A stretch of 64,000 bases of DNA, taken from positions 124,001 to 188,000 of the forward strand of contig JACPVR010000013.1 in the NCBI GenBank assembly GCA_016197405.1, written 5' to 3'. This DNA comes from Mycobacterium sp. (lineage in GTDB: Bacteria > Actinomycetota > Actinomycetes > Mycobacteriales > Mycobacteriaceae). Positions 53,700 through 63,405 of this stretch are shown here, piece by piece; position 1 is the stretch's first letter, and each line of letters opens with the position of its first letter. Below the pieces are notes generated by a model, which was given only the letters and a program-made list of their open reading frames with translations, was not told the DNA's origin and did no database searches. The position numbers and the translations under genes are program-made.

Positions 53700-53974
53700 A
53701 AGATTTCATCCGCGGACTCAGCCGCCGGTCGATCGTCATCTTCTTCGGCACCCTCTATGCCGTCGCGCTACTGTTCGCCATCTTCCCACCGCTGTACCTG
53801 TGGGGCAGCGGTAGCAGCGCCGTGGTGCTCGGCATTCCGTTCGCCGTCATGTACTGGATCATCGACGCCCTCGTACTCGGTCTGACCTTGGCGGCCTTCT
53901 ACATCGTCGAAGACATTCGCGGCGAACTCGACGACGACTCGCTGGAACCACTCGCAGAAACCCTCGGAGGCTGA
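53696..53974 (+). CDS. Small two-segment membrane protein, transporter partner
   Basis: The 92-residue protein has two hydrophobic segments (IVIFFGTLYAVALLFAIFPP and AVMYWIIDALVLGLTLAAFY) and an acidic C-terminus. It overlaps the phosphatase as GTGA and lies one base before the Na+/solute symporter gene. Small membrane proteins such as YhdT, beside PanF-type symporters, or DUF485 proteins, beside ActP, occupy the same position, so it is probably a helper subunit. GTG 53696 has AAGGAA upstream. Confidence 0.8.
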   Translation: MKDFIRGLSRRSIVIFFGTLYAVALLFAIFPPLYLWGSGSSAVVLGIPFAVMYWIIDALVLGLTLAAFYIVEDIRGELDDDSLEPLAETLGG

Positions 53975-53975
53975 C

Positions 53976-55532
53976 ATGTGGATCATGCTCACCATGCTGG
54001 CTGTGTTCTACGCCATCGTGATCGCCATTCTCTATGTGACGCAACAGAAGACATCACCGACCTTCGACGAGTACGCCGTCGGTGGTCGCAGCTACGGGCC
54101 GTGGTACGTCGCCATGAGCTATGTGAACTCGTGGTGGCCCGGGTCGACATTCATCGCCTTCTTCGGATTGGCCACCGGCGCCGGGGTGTTCGGCCTCTAC
54201 GGCCTGGCGTACTCCAGCCTGGGTGTGGCGATGATGTACTTCATGGCCACCCGCGCATGGCGCTGGGGTAAGAAGTACGACCTGCGGTCACAACCCGATC
54301 TGCTCGGCAAGCGGTTCGACTCACCGGCGGTACGCCTCATCGCCAGCGTCATCGGCATCGTATCGATCTTCCCGTGGGTCGTTCTCGGAATGCAGGCTCT
54401 CGGAACGGTTTTCGAACTGGCCAGCGCCGGCGCCTGGTCGGTCACCACCTGCCTGATCGTCGGGCTCGCCGTGATCCTCATCCGGCAGTACTGGACCGTC
54501 CGGATGGGTATGCGCGGCCTGATCATGACCGATGCCTTCCAGGGCACCGTCGCCTACGTGTTCTCGGCGGTGCTGTGCCTGGTGCTGCTGTCCGGCGTCG
54601 CCGGTGGCCCGATCAGCATCGCCAACCTCGACGATGTCGCACACCAGTACCTGGTGCTGCCCGGCGACGGCGACAAGTACGGGCCGCTCTATATCTTCGC
54701 CTTGATCTTCACCGGCGTCATCGGATCACTGTGCTGGCCCACGAGTTTCCAGCGCATCTACACCGCCTCCAGCGTGCGGTCGGTGAAATCGGGCACCTTG
54801 TGCACGGTGCTGATCTCCGGTGTCTTCTACACCCTGCTGATGCTGGTGGGTATCGCCGCGACGGTGATGCCCGATGTCGGCGCGAACCCGCAGGCCGGTT
54901 GGTTCACCATCATGAGCGACTACGGCGGCACCTGGCTGCTCGGCCTCGGTATCACCATCGTCTTTGCGGCCTCCATGGGACATATCGACGGCAGCGTGCA
55001 GGTGTGCGGTCTGCAGATCGCCAACGACCTGGTCAACACCACCAAGCGGCCGCTGTCGGATAAGCGGCTGACCCAGGTCGCCAAGACCTCGATGCTGGTC
55101 TTCATGATCGCCGCGGGTGTCGTCGCCTACGCGACGTTCAACATGACCCGCCTGCAGCTGTTGGCCCAGATCTCCTACCAAGGCGTGATCCAGCTGGCGG
55201 TACCGCTGTTCCTGGGCATCTTCTGGCGGGGCGGTAACAAGCAGGGCGCGGTCGCCGGCATGCTCTCGGGCTTCCTGGTCGCGATGGTCATGACCTGGAT
55301 CTACCCCGACGACGTGCGCTGGCTGGGCAGCTTGACCGGCGGTATCGTCGGCCTGGTGGTCAACCTGGCGGTGTTCCTGGCCGCCGCCGCGCTGATCGGC
55401 ACCGACGACGCCGACAAGGCCCGGGTCAACGAGATGTTCGAAGCCGCGAAGACCAAGATGCGGATCGCGGCGCCCACCGCGCCGGTATCGCTGGACGACC
55501 AGGTGCACGAGCTGGCCGAAGAGACCCGATGA
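53976..55532 (+). CDS. Sodium:solute symporter (SSS family)
   Basis: This Na+-coupled importer of 518 residues has about 13 hydrophobic segments. Family features are the N-terminal [20 protein letters not shown] and the unwound TM1-like [21 protein letters not shown]8 carries [17 protein letters not shown], where Na2-site residues usually lie. It should bring in the compound processed by the downstream amidohydrolase, amidase and kinases. The substrate is unknown; PanF- and proline/choline-like SSS carriers are the nearest by general pattern. Confidence 0.92.
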   Translation: MWIMLTMLAVFYAIVIAILYVTQQKTSPTFDEYAVGGRSYGPWYVAMSYVNSWWPGSTFIAFFGLATGAGVFGLYGLAYSSLGVAMMYFMATRAWRWGKKYDLRSQPDLLGKRFDSPAVRLIASVIGIVSIFPWVVLGMQALGTVFELASAGAWSVTTCLIVGLAVILIRQYWTVRMGMRGLIMTDAFQGTVAYVFSAVLCLVLLSGVAGGPISIANLDDVAHQYLVLPGDGDKYGPLYIFALIFTGVIGSLCWPTSFQRIYTASSVRSVKSGTLCTVLISGVFYTLLMLVGIAATVMPDVGANPQAGWFTIMSDYGGTWLLGLGITIVFAASMGHIDGSVQVCGLQIANDLVNTTKRPLSDKRLTQVAKTSMLVFMIAAGVVAYATFNMTRLQLLAQISYQGVIQLAVPLFLGIFWRGGNKQGAVAGMLSGFLVAMVMTWIYPDDVRWLGSLTGGIVGLVVNLAVFLAAAALIGTDDADKARVNEMFEAAKTKMRIAAPTAPVSLDDQVHELAEETR

Positions 55533-56776
55533 CCTCAGGCCTGACCGACGCCGGGTTTCTCGCCGATTTTGCCGCTCTGTCGGCGATAGGTGCGACCGCG
55601 GCCGGCGGGGTGGACCGCGAGGCGGCGACCGCCGCTGACGGGCGGGCCCGGGAGTGGTTGCGCGACTGGTTCATCGAATACGGGCTGGATTGCCGTGTCG
55701 ATGCCGTCGGCAACATGTACGGCTGCGCCGAGATCGTCGCGGGCGCGCCGTATGTCCTGCTGGGCTCTCATCTCGACAGTCAACCGACATCCGGTCGTTT
55801 CGACGGCGCATACGGCGTACTGGCCGGGGCCTACGCCGCGGCCGCCGCCGCGAGCCGGCCCGAGGGGGCCCGCTTCAACGTCGCGGCGGTGAACTGGTTC
55901 AACGAGGAGGGCTCGCGCTTCTCGCCGAGCCTGATGGGCAGCGCGGTGTACACCGGCAAGCTGACCGCCGACGCCGCCCTTGACACCGTCGGAAAGGACG
56001 GCGTCACGGTACGGGAAGCGTTGGACTCCATCGGTTTCCACGGCGGTGATACCCCACCCCTGGCCGGCGCCTTCGCCGAGATCCACATCGAGCAGGGCCG
56101 CACGCTGATCGACCAGGGCCTCGACATCGGGGTGGTGACCGGTAACTGGGCCGCCTACAAGTACGCCGTCACCGTGCACGGCGAGCAGTCCCACACCGGC
56201 GCGACGCATATGCGCTACCGACGCGACGCGCTGGTGGGTGCCAGCCAGGTGGTGCTGGCGGTCCGTGCCGTCGCCGACGAGTTCGGCCCCGGCACGGTGC
56301 TCGGCTCGGTCGGCAGCTTTACCGTCGAGCCCAATTCTCCTGTGGTGGTGCCGGCTCGGGTCCGGCTTGCGGCGGATCTGCGCGCTCTCGACGGCGCAAC
56401 CGTCGAAGCCGCGCACCGGTCTTTCCTGCAACGGGTTTCGGCGATCACCGGGGCAGGCGAGGTTCGTGTCGATATCGAATCGGCGACGCTGCGACCCTCC
56501 ACCCGCTATCAGGAGGCCGGTATCGCCCTGGCCGGTGGCGTCGCTGATGATCTCGGACTTCGGTGGCGGACGCTGCCGACGATGGCCGGGCACGATTCGG
56601 TGAACCTCAAGTCGGTGGTGCCTACGGTCATGTTGTTCGTGCCCAGTGTCGGCGGCGTGTCCCACAACGAGTACGAGTACAGCACCGATGCTCACCTGCT
56701 GGCCGGCCTGCACATGTTGACGGCCACCGCGCGACAGATGGTGACCGGAGCTCTCGAGGCGGCCGCACTCACATGA
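55529..56776 (+). CDS. M20-family amidohydrolase (N-carbamoyl-amino-acid hydrolase/allantoate amidohydrolase type)
   Basis: This dinuclear-metal hydrolase of 415 residues has metal ligands in [31 protein letters not shown] and AEIHIEQG, and a dimerisation domain with the usual [12 protein letters not shown]. Relatives cleave N-carbamoyl-L-amino acids, ureidoglycolate, beta-ureidopropionate or allantoate. The start overlaps the symporter stop as ATGA. In this operon it would open an amide, ureido or N-acyl bond of the imported compound. Confidence 0.9.
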   Translation: MTSGLTDAGFLADFAALSAIGATAAGGVDREAATAADGRAREWLRDWFIEYGLDCRVDAVGNMYGCAEIVAGAPYVLLGSHLDSQPTSGRFDGAYGVLAGAYAAAAAASRPEGARFNVAAVNWFNEEGSRFSPSLMGSAVYTGKLTADAALDTVGKDGVTVREALDSIGFHGGDTPPLAGAFAEIHIEQGRTLIDQGLDIGVVTGNWAAYKYAVTVHGEQSHTGATHMRYRRDALVGASQVVLAVRAVADEFGPGTVLGSVGSFTVEPNSPVVVPARVRLAADLRALDGATVEAAHRSFLQRVSAITGAGEVRVDIESATLRPSTRYQEAGIALAGGVADDLGLRWRTLPTMAGHDSVNLKSVVPTVMLFVPSVGGVSHNEYEYSTDAHLLAGLHMLTATARQMVTGALEAAALT

Positions 56777-58185
56777 GCGATTCGATCCTGGACGCCCACG
56801 CCGATGCCCTGCGCGACGAATACCGCAGCGGCGCAGCGAGTCCGGTAGAGGTCCTGGAATTGACGCTGGCGCGTATCGAAGCCCGCAATCCGGCCGTCAA
56901 CGCCATGGCCTACCTGGACACGCCGGGGGCGCACGCCGCGGCGCAGGCCTCGACGCGACGCTGGGCCGACGGCACGCCGCTGAGCCCGTTGGACGGCGTG
57001 CCCGTCACCATCAAGGACAGCGTGCATGCGGTCGGGATGCCGTGGCGGCACGGTTGCGCCGCCAATGCGGACCTGCCCGACGCAAACGTCGACGCCCCGC
57101 CGGCTGCCCGGCTCAAAGAGGCCGGTGCCGTGATCCTCGGTAAGACCACCATGCCTGACTTCGGCATGATGGCCGCCGGTGTCAGTTCGTTGTACGGCAT
57201 CACCCGCAACCCGTGGGACACCACGCGCAGCACCGGTGGGTCCAGCTCCGGCGCCGGCGCCGCGCTTGCAGCCGGTATCGGGTTCGGCGCCGTCGGCAGT
57301 GATATCGCGGGGTCGGTCCGGCTGCCCGCCGGACACTGCGGCCTGGTGGCTCTCAAACCCACCCAGGGCCGGATACCGCACACCGCGCCGTCGACCATGC
57401 GCTCCGCCGGGCCGATGGGTCGCACCGTCGACGATGTGATGGACATGTTCGAGGTACTGAGCCGGCCGGACGCCCGTGACCTGTGGAGCCTGGCACCCGA
57501 GACGTCACCGGATTCCCGGGAGGCTCTGTCGCCCAGAGGTCTTCGCATCGGCGTGCTCACCGAACTGGGTGCCGGATTCGGCGCCGACGATCCGGTGCTG
57601 TCGGTGCTCCAGGATGCGGCCGCGGTGTTGCGCGACGCCGGCGCCGAGGTGTCGGCGATGCCACCGGTGTTCTCCGATGACCCCTACCCTGCCCTGGACC
57701 GGCTGTTCCAGGTGCGCGCGGCAACCGAGCTCGAGTCGATCCGTTCCGATCTTCGGCCGCTGGTACATCAGGCGATCCGGCAGTGGTGCGCTCCCGGCAC
57801 CGGATACCGCGCCACCGACTTCGCCCGCGACGGTGAGGCGGTCGCCCGCTCGGCCGAGCGGATGCGGGTCGCCTGCGCGTCGTTCGACTTCGTCATTGCA
57901 CCGGTCATACCGGTGGTGGGATTCGCCGCCGAGGACTGCGGTCTGGACCCGGCATATCCGCTGGCGCACTGCGGTTTCACCGCGTGGTTCAACCAGACCG
58001 CGCAGCCGGCCAGCGCGCTGTGCTTCGGTATGAGCACCGGTATGCCGGTCGGTATCCAGGTGATCGGTCCACGCTTCGCCGACCGCGAGGTGTTGCGGCT
58101 GACGAAATGGCTTGAGCGCAACCGTCCCGTCACCATCGTCTGGCCTGCGCGCGCCGCGGCCGTTTCCACCGGAGGAGGTAGCTGA
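56773..58185 (+). CDS. Amidase-signature enzyme
   Basis: This 470-residue amidase hydrolyses a carboxamide to acid plus ammonia or amine. The Ser-cisSer-Lys triad is visible: Lys in VPVTIKDS, cis-Ser in [12 protein letters not shown] and the nucleophile Ser in [12 protein letters not shown]. It overlaps the M20 gene as ATGA and is followed after one base by a kinase gene. A second amidase, only distantly similar, converges on the operon at 60099-61517. Confidence 0.9.
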   Translation: MSDSILDAHADALRDEYRSGAASPVEVLELTLARIEARNPAVNAMAYLDTPGAHAAAQASTRRWADGTPLSPLDGVPVTIKDSVHAVGMPWRHGCAANADLPDANVDAPPAARLKEAGAVILGKTTMPDFGMMAAGVSSLYGITRNPWDTTRSTGGSSSGAGAALAAGIGFGAVGSDIAGSVRLPAGHCGLVALKPTQGRIPHTAPSTMRSAGPMGRTVDDVMDMFEVLSRPDARDLWSLAPETSPDSREALSPRGLRIGVLTELGAGFGADDPVLSVLQDAAAVLRDAGAEVSAMPPVFSDDPYPALDRLFQVRAATELESIRSDLRPLVHQAIRQWCAPGTGYRATDFARDGEAVARSAERMRVACASFDFVIAPVIPVVGFAAEDCGLDPAYPLAHCGFTAWFNQTAQPASALCFGMSTGMPVGIQVIGPRFADREVLRLTKWLERNRPVTIVWPARAAAVSTGGGS

Positions 58186-58186
58186 T

Positions 58187-59131
58187 ATGAGCACCACCGC
58201 ACCGCCGATAGCGCTGCCGTTGCGCGCCATGGGCCTGTTCACCGGCGCCGTCACGGCCGATCCCACCCCGACGATGGCCAGCCCGAGTTGGTGGGGTGCC
58301 GACTCCGAATGTTTCGATGTGCGCGGCGCCGACGAGTCCGGCTCGGAGTCAAGCGCTTTCGTGAAGTCGATGATCGGCCACGCGGATGCCTATATCGACA
58401 TACCGCACGCATTCGCCGCCGCGGCCGAGGCCGGCCTACGCGGCGTCGGCCCCGCGGTGTACGCGGCCGATCCCGCTGCCGGGATCCTGGTCCTGGAGAA
58501 CCTGGTCGGCACCTCCTCGACGGCGACCCTGGATGTCTTCGACGACGACGCCCGCCTGGAACAGCTGATCGCGCTACGGGCGCAAGTACACGGATTCGGT
58601 GCGATAACCCGCACGGCCACGGTTTTCGACGATATCCGCGCCCTGACCGAACTCGCCACCACCAACCGGGTGACCCTGCCGGCCGACTTCGACTGGATGT
58701 TGCGCATGCTGGATATGGCCGAGAAGCGGATAGCGGCAGCCGGTTTCGATCTGGTGGCGTGCCACGGTGACGGCAACGTGTCCAATGTACTGCTTGCCGA
58801 CGACGGCCGGATGTTGCTGGTGGACTGGGATGTCGCGGCGCTGATGGACCCGCTGCAGGACATTGGCGTTCTGCTGGCCGAGGTCCGTCCGTTCGACTCG
58901 ACGGCGCGTGAGGTCTTCACGGCGGCCTGGGGCAGTTTCGATCAAGCCCTGTTCGATCGCGCGCGGATCTACGGTGTGGCCGACTGTGTCCGTTGGGGAC
59001 TGATCGGGGCCTACGCGGACCACGCGCGTCCGGGCACCCTCGAATACTCGAAACTCTCCGACTGGCAGTTCCTGCGGGCGCGGGCCGGCCTCGGCGAGAG
59101 CGCCTTCTACGATCGGGTGAACAACCTGTGA
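58187..59131 (+). CDS. APH/choline-kinase-like phosphotransferase
   Basis: This small-molecule kinase of 314 residues has the protein-kinase-like APH fold. The catalytic loop is ACHGDGNVSNVLL (catalytic Asp and Asn), followed by LLVDWDVAALMDP (metal-binding Asp). The N-lobe has FVKSMIGHADAY with the nucleotide Lys. Choline, ethanolamine, homoserine and aminoglycosides are typical substrates of the superfamily. GGAGG precedes ATG 58187, inside the end of the amidase gene. It overlaps a paralogous kinase gene as GTGA. Confidence 0.85.
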   Translation: MSTTAPPIALPLRAMGLFTGAVTADPTPTMASPSWWGADSECFDVRGADESGSESSAFVKSMIGHADAYIDIPHAFAAAAEAGLRGVGPAVYAADPAAGILVLENLVGTSSTATLDVFDDDARLEQLIALRAQVHGFGAITRTATVFDDIRALTELATTNRVTLPADFDWMLRMLDMAEKRIAAAGFDLVACHGDGNVSNVLLADDGRMLLVDWDVAALMDPLQDIGVLLAEVRPFDSTAREVFTAAWGSFDQALFDRARIYGVADCVRWGLIGAYADHARPGTLEYSKLSDWQFLRARAGLGESAFYDRVNNL

Positions 59132-60102
59132 CCGCCTCACCGACCACACGCGACACCACCGGTAACCGGGTGCTCGGTAGCGCGCGCAACGACGTCGAAC
59201 GGCGCGTGGAAGCCGCGGTGGCAGCGATCGAGATCTGGCGCGGCAGGCACATCGAGTACGCCCCGGTGCTCGGTGGCCTGCAGAACAGCAACTGGCGCAT
59301 CACCGTCGAAGGCACCGACACCCGTTATTTCCTCAAGATCCCCGGCGACGGCAGCGACACCTTCATCGACCGGGTCCTGGCCAACGAAGCCGCTCGACGT
59401 GCCGGCGAAAAGGGGATCGGCGCGGAGTTGGTGTATTTCGATGCCGATACCGGCGTCGAGGTGATCGAGTTCCTGGAAGGCTATCGCGCCTGCACCAACG
59501 GTGATTTCAAGGATGTCGCCGTCGCCCACCAGATCATCGACATCTACCGGGTGCTGCACGACGGCGGGCTGCTCAGCGTCACCAAGACGATGTTCGACAT
59601 GATCGACGAGCACCTGGCTCAGGTCGGCGAGCTCGGGGTGCGGCTGCCCGCGGATGCTGAGCTGATACTCGGCGAGTACCAGGTGGCCAAGTCGGCGCTG
59701 CTCGCCTCCGGACTGGATCTGGCTGCCTGCCACAACGATCCGATGCCGGGGAATTTCCTGGTCGCCGACGACAGGCCGATGAAGCTCGTCGACTACGAGT
59801 TCGCCTCGAACAACGAACGCGCCTACGAGCTGGCGTTGCTGACCACCGAGATGTTCTATACCGAGGAACGGATCATCGAACTCGTCGAGGACTTTTACGG
59901 CCGCAGCGATTTCGGCCTGCTCGCACGGGTGCAGGTCTGCGGAGCGCTTGCCGACACCAAATGGGGTCTCTGGGCATGCGTCAACCAACAGTTGAGTTCG
60001 GCATGGGATTTCGACTATCACAAGTACGGCTGCTGGAAACTGATGCGCGCCCGGTTGAAGATGGCGGACCCGCGTTGGCCGTTCTGGCTCAAGTCGCTCT
60101 AG
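59128..60102 (+). CDS. Choline/ethanolamine-kinase-like phosphotransferase
   Basis: This 324-residue kinase has the N-lobe motif GGLQNSNWRI and YFLKIPGDGSDTFIDR, then the catalytic loop ACHNDPMPGNFLV and MKLVDYEFASNNERAYELA. These fit choline/ethanolamine kinases better than its neighbour does. The two kinases are clearly related but diverged, so they may phosphorylate different intermediates. GTG 59128 overlaps the previous stop. Its stop overlaps the converging amidase by four bases. It is the last gene of the operon. Confidence 0.88.
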   Translation: MTASPTTRDTTGNRVLGSARNDVERRVEAAVAAIEIWRGRHIEYAPVLGGLQNSNWRITVEGTDTRYFLKIPGDGSDTFIDRVLANEAARRAGEKGIGAELVYFDADTGVEVIEFLEGYRACTNGDFKDVAVAHQIIDIYRVLHDGGLLSVTKTMFDMIDEHLAQVGELGVRLPADAELILGEYQVAKSALLASGLDLAACHNDPMPGNFLVADDRPMKLVDYEFASNNERAYELALLTTEMFYTEERIIELVEDFYGRSDFGLLARVQVCGALADTKWGLWACVNQQLSSAWDFDYHKYGCWKLMRARLKMADPRWPFWLKSL

Positions 60103-61517
60103 ACGGCCGGCCTGGCGTCGGCCCAGGGCCGGGCCGCCTCGTAATTGGCCGCGGCGCGCAGGACGGCGGCATCGGCGCGGTGCGCTCCGGCGATCTGCAG
60201 CCCGACGGGCCGGCCGTCGGCGGTGAATCCTGCGGGCACGGTGATGGCGGGTGTGGTGGTCATGTTGTACGGGTAGGTGAGCAGCCAGCCGAGGAGCTGA
60301 CGTTGCAGCGACTGCCCTTCGAGCCACTGCGGGGCAAAGCGCTCCAGCGGAAATGTGGGGGACGCCAACGTGGGGCTGACCAGAATGTCATAGGTCCGCA
60401 TGAATTCGCTGAAGGTGTCCCACATCTGGCCGCGGAATGCCTCCGCCCGGCCGATTTCCACTGCGGTGAGGGTCTCGGCCTGTTCGAAGATCTCGATCAG
60501 GTTGTCGTCGACCTGACCGTCCTGGGATTTCCAGTCCAGCACGTCGTACTCGCACGAATACCCGGGAACCCACAGTCCCTTCCACATGGCCTCCTCCGGG
60601 TTGCCCCATGCCGGAGTGGCCTCTTCGACGGTCGCGCCCAGCGATTCGAAGGCCCGCACCGCTTCTGCACACACCGCCACCACTTCCGGATCGACGTGGC
60701 CCAGGCCGAGATCGGGCGACCAGGCAACCCGCCACCCGGTGACGTCGCCGGCAGTGGCTGCCGCATAGTCGATTCCGTCGGCGGGCACACTGTTGGGGTC
60801 GGAGTCCGACGGCCCGGCCATCACCGAGAACATCAGCGCGGCATCGGCCACGGTTCGGGTTATCGGTCCGTGGAATATGTGGGTGTAGTGCCGACCGTCC
60901 AGCAGCGTGTGCGGGATGCGGCCCAGCGACGGTTTGAAGCCCACCACGCCGCACATCGCCGCCGGTATGCGCACCGACCCCGCACCGTCGGCACCTTCGG
61001 CCAATGGCCCCAGGCCCGCTGCGACGGCCGCGGCCGCACCACCACTGGATCCACCCGCGGTGTGCCCGTGCTTCCACGGGTTATGGGCGGGACCGTAGAG
61101 GTGACTGTCGGTGCCGCCGTAGTAACCGAACTCCGGGGCGTTGGTCTTGCCCAGGAACAGCCCGCCGGCCTCCTTCAACCGCGTCACCACGGTGGCGTCG
61201 CGGCTGCCCACGTGTCCCGCCAGCGGTTTGAGCGAGGAGTCGAACGGCAGTCCGGCCATGGTGGTCAGGCCTTTGATGGAGAACGGCACACCGTGCAGGG
61301 GCCCGCGCGGCGCGCCGCCGGCCAGCTCCTCGTGCAGTACCGCGGCGTCGGCCAGCACCTGGTCACGGTCGAAGTGGATATAGGCGTTCAGGCCGGGGTT
61401 CACCGACTCGATGCGGTCGGCGAACGCGGTCGCGATCTCGGTGGCCGTGATCGAGCCGGTACGGACGGCATCGGCGAGTTCGGTCGCGGGTGTCCAGCAC
61501 AATTCGTTGTCGGGCAT
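60099..61517 (-). CDS. Amidase-signature enzyme, convergent
   Basis: The 472-residue amidase has the triad in VPFSIKGL (Lys), TAGGSSGGAAAA (cis-Ser) and DGAGSVRIPAA (Ser). ATG 61517 (MPDNELCWTPATELADAV) is preferred over the frame start 19 codons upstream. It lies downstream of the FadR-type GntR gene but a strong terminator separates them, so it probably has its own promoter in the 40 bases before its start. It resembles aryl- or acyl-amidases; the substrate is unknown. Confidence 0.9.
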   Translation of the reverse strand: MPDNELCWTPATELADAVRTGSITATEIATAFADRIESVNPGLNAYIHFDRDQVLADAAVLHEELAGGAPRGPLHGVPFSIKGLTTMAGLPFDSSLKPLAGHVGSRDATVVTRLKEAGGLFLGKTNAPEFGYYGGTDSHLYGPAHNPWKHGHTAGGSSGGAAAAVAAGLGPLAEGADGAGSVRIPAAMCGVVGFKPSLGRIPHTLLDGRHYTHIFHGPITRTVADAALMFSVMAGPSDSDPNSVPADGIDYAAATAGDVTGWRVAWSPDLGLGHVDPEVVAVCAEAVRAFESLGATVEEATPAWGNPEEAMWKGLWVPGYSCEYDVLDWKSQDGQVDDNLIEIFEQAETLTAVEIGRAEAFRGQMWDTFSEFMRTYDILVSPTLASPTFPLERFAPQWLEGQSLQRQLLGWLLTYPYNMTTTPAITVPAGFTADGRPVGLQIAGAHRADAAVLRAAANYEAARPWADARPAV

Positions 61518-61556
61518 GCTGACATCGTAGGGCGTGGGCCGCCCATTTGCAGCGCG

Positions 61557-61598
61557 AAAAATATTGTCCGGCAACAGATTACGTAACGGTTGCCGGAC
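61557..61598 (-). terminator. Rho-independent terminator after the FadR-type GntR gene
   Basis: On the minus strand GTCCGGCAAC and GTTGCCGGAC (61589-61598 and 61566-61575) form a perfect 10-bp stem with a 13-base loop. AATATTTTT (61557-61565) follows directly. This is a textbook U-tract terminator, rare in high-GC genomes, located three bases past the GntR stop. Confidence 0.85.
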
Positions 61599-61600
61599 CG

Positions 61601-62365
61601 TCAGGCTGTGCGCACACCGGCTCGTCGCATGGCGGTGGCGATGTGCTCCAGGTCGATGGCCAGGTGCGCCCTGGCGATCGCGTCGGCATCGTCACCGCGA
61701 CCGTCGGCAATGGCCTCGATGAGCTCGGCGTGCTCGTGCAGTGCACGTAATTCCATCTCGCGCATCGTGGCGGGCTCACCCCACAGATGCGTCGAGGTGC
61801 CCACGCTGTTGGACGATTCCAGTTGCAGCAGAACCTGCTTCAAGGTGGCGTTGTGGGCGGCATCCATGATCGCCACATGCAGGCGGCTGTCGGCGTGCTG
61901 CGCGGGCCGCCCACTCTCGGCGGTGCGGTAATCCTGCAACCGGCTTTTCAGGGTGGCGATATCGTCCTGCGACCGCGATTCGGCCGCGGCCCGGCAGATC
62001 GCGCCGTGCAGCCGGGCGATCGCGTCGCAGCGGTCCCGCAGTTCATCGAAACGCATCGCCAGGGTGCGCCCGACCGTCTCGGTGGACGATTCGGGCCATT
62101 GGTCGAGCACATAGGAACCGCCGCCACGCCCCCGCCGCGTCTCCAGCAGGCCGCGGTCGACGAGTCGGGCCAATGCCGCCCGCACCGTCATCCGGCCGAC
62201 ACCGAGGGCCTCGGCCAGTTCGCGCTCGACCGGCAACCGAGCGCCGGGCAGATACTCCCCGACCGCGATGGCGGTGATGAGCCGGTCGGTGACCTCGTCG
62301 ACACGCGAGGGCGAATCAAGCTGCCGCGCCAGGAGCCCAGGTGCTGACATGCCGTTCTCGGCCAT
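61601..62365 (-). CDS. GntR regulator, FadR/FCD subfamily
   Basis: The 254-residue regulator has the winged helix LPVERELAEALGVGRMTVRA near residues 44-65 and a C-terminal helical FCD domain with metal-ligand-like residues in DSRLHVAIMDAAHNATL and LHEHAELIEAIADGR. FCD domains sense carboxylic acids and similar metabolites. It diverges from the aminopeptidase-like gene. The region between them holds an inverted repeat and an 11-bp word shared with the other GntR promoter. Confidence 0.9.
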   Translation of the reverse strand: MAENGMSAPGLLARQLDSPSRVDEVTDRLITAIAVGEYLPGARLPVERELAEALGVGRMTVRAALARLVDRGLLETRRGRGGGSYVLDQWPESSTETVGRTLAMRFDELRDRCDAIARLHGAICRAAAESRSQDDIATLKSRLQDYRTAESGRPAQHADSRLHVAIMDAAHNATLKQVLLQLESSNSVGTSTHLWGEPATMREMELRALHEHAELIEAIADGRGDDADAIARAHLAIDLEHIATAMRRAGVRTA

Positions 62366-62407
62366 GACGACGATCCAATCTGCTAGATGTCACCGCCATG
62401 TTAAATC

Positions 62408-62432
62408 CCAGAAATGGTCTTGCGGGAAGACC
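62408..62432 (+). promoter_or_regulatory. Operator-like elements before the aminopeptidase-like gene
   Basis: CCAGAAATGGT (62408-62418) is an exact copy of the centre of the palindrome at 52871-52892. It partly overlaps a second inverted repeat, GGTCTT-N5-AAGACC (62416-62432), with the GGTC/GACC halves common in FCD-type GntR sites. Both lie 25-48 bases before the chosen ATG 62456. Confidence 0.6.
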
Positions 62433-62455
62433 TTTACCGGCCCATGCTAATTGCC

Positions 62456-63373
62456 ATGCACGTCGTCACCCGCACCGTCGCCTTCCGCGACTTCCACACC
62501 TGGGTCAAGATCAGCTACCCCGATAACCCCCGGCCAGAGGCGTTACCGCTGGTGGTGCTGCACGGCGGGCCCGGAATGGCACACAATTACGTCGCCAATA
62601 TCGCCGAGCTCGCCGACGCAGGCGGCCGCACCGTCATCCATTACGACCAGCTGGGCTGCGGCAACAGCACCCACCTACCGCAGGCGCCTGCCGACTTCTG
62701 GACACCCGAGCTTTTCGTCGAGGAGTTCCATGCCGTGTGCGCGGCACTCGACGTCGCGTCCTACCACGTACTCGGCCAGTCCTGGGGCGGGATGCTGGGA
62801 GCCGAGATCGCCGTGCGCCGGCCGCCGGGCCTGGCATCGCTGAGCATCTGCAACTCGCCCGCCGCCATGAGTCTGTGGGTGGCCGCGGCCGCCGAGCTAC
62901 GCGCGGCACTGCCGGCCGAGACGCTGGCCGCACTCGAACGACACGAGGCCGACGGCAGCGTCACCGATCCCGAGTACCTTGCGGCGACCCAGGAGTTCTA
63001 CCGCCGCCACGTATGCCGCGTCGAGCCGATGCCCCAAGACTTCGCCGACAGTGAAGCGCAGATGGAAGCCGAGCCGACGGTGTATCACACCATGAACGGC
63101 CCCAACGAGTTCCACGTCATCGGGACGATGCGGAATTGGACCATCGTCGATCGGCTGCCGCAGATCACCGCACCGACGCTGGTGCTCGCCGGCGAGTTCG
63201 ACGAGGCGACCCCGACCACCTGGCAACCGTTCGTCGACCACATTCCCGACGTCACCTCCCATGTGTTCCCGCAGTCCAGCCACTGCACCCATCTCGAGAA
63301 GCCCGAGGAGTTCCGCGCCGTCGTCGCCGCCTTCCTCAACAGTCACGACCTGGCCGCCGCCGCCCGGGTATGA
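62456..63373 (+). CDS. Prolyl-aminopeptidase-like alpha/beta hydrolase
   Basis: The 305-residue hydrolase of peptidase family S33 type releases N-terminal residues (often Pro) or cleaves small amides or esters. Motifs are LHGGPGMAHNY (oxyanion), HYDQLGCGNST, the elbow LGQSWGGMLGAE with the catalytic Ser, and GEFDEATP and SSHCTHLEKPEEF for Asp and His. ATG 62456 is chosen; ATG 62444 is possible. The stop overlaps a possible ATG of the amino-acid permease, so hydrolase and permease form an uptake-and-cleavage pair. Confidence 0.88.
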   Translation: MHVVTRTVAFRDFHTWVKISYPDNPRPEALPLVVLHGGPGMAHNYVANIAELADAGGRTVIHYDQLGCGNSTHLPQAPADFWTPELFVEEFHAVCAALDVASYHVLGQSWGGMLGAEIAVRRPPGLASLSICNSPAAMSLWVAAAAELRAALPAETLAALERHEADGSVTDPEYLAATQEFYRRHVCRVEPMPQDFADSEAQMEAEPTVYHTMNGPNEFHVIGTMRNWTIVDRLPQITAPTLVLAGEFDEATPTTWQPFVDHIPDVTSHVFPQSSHCTHLEKPEEFRAVVAAFLNSHDLAAAARV

Positions 63374-63405
63374 CCCCTCACCCCTTTCCCGGACAGGACT
63401 GCTCA

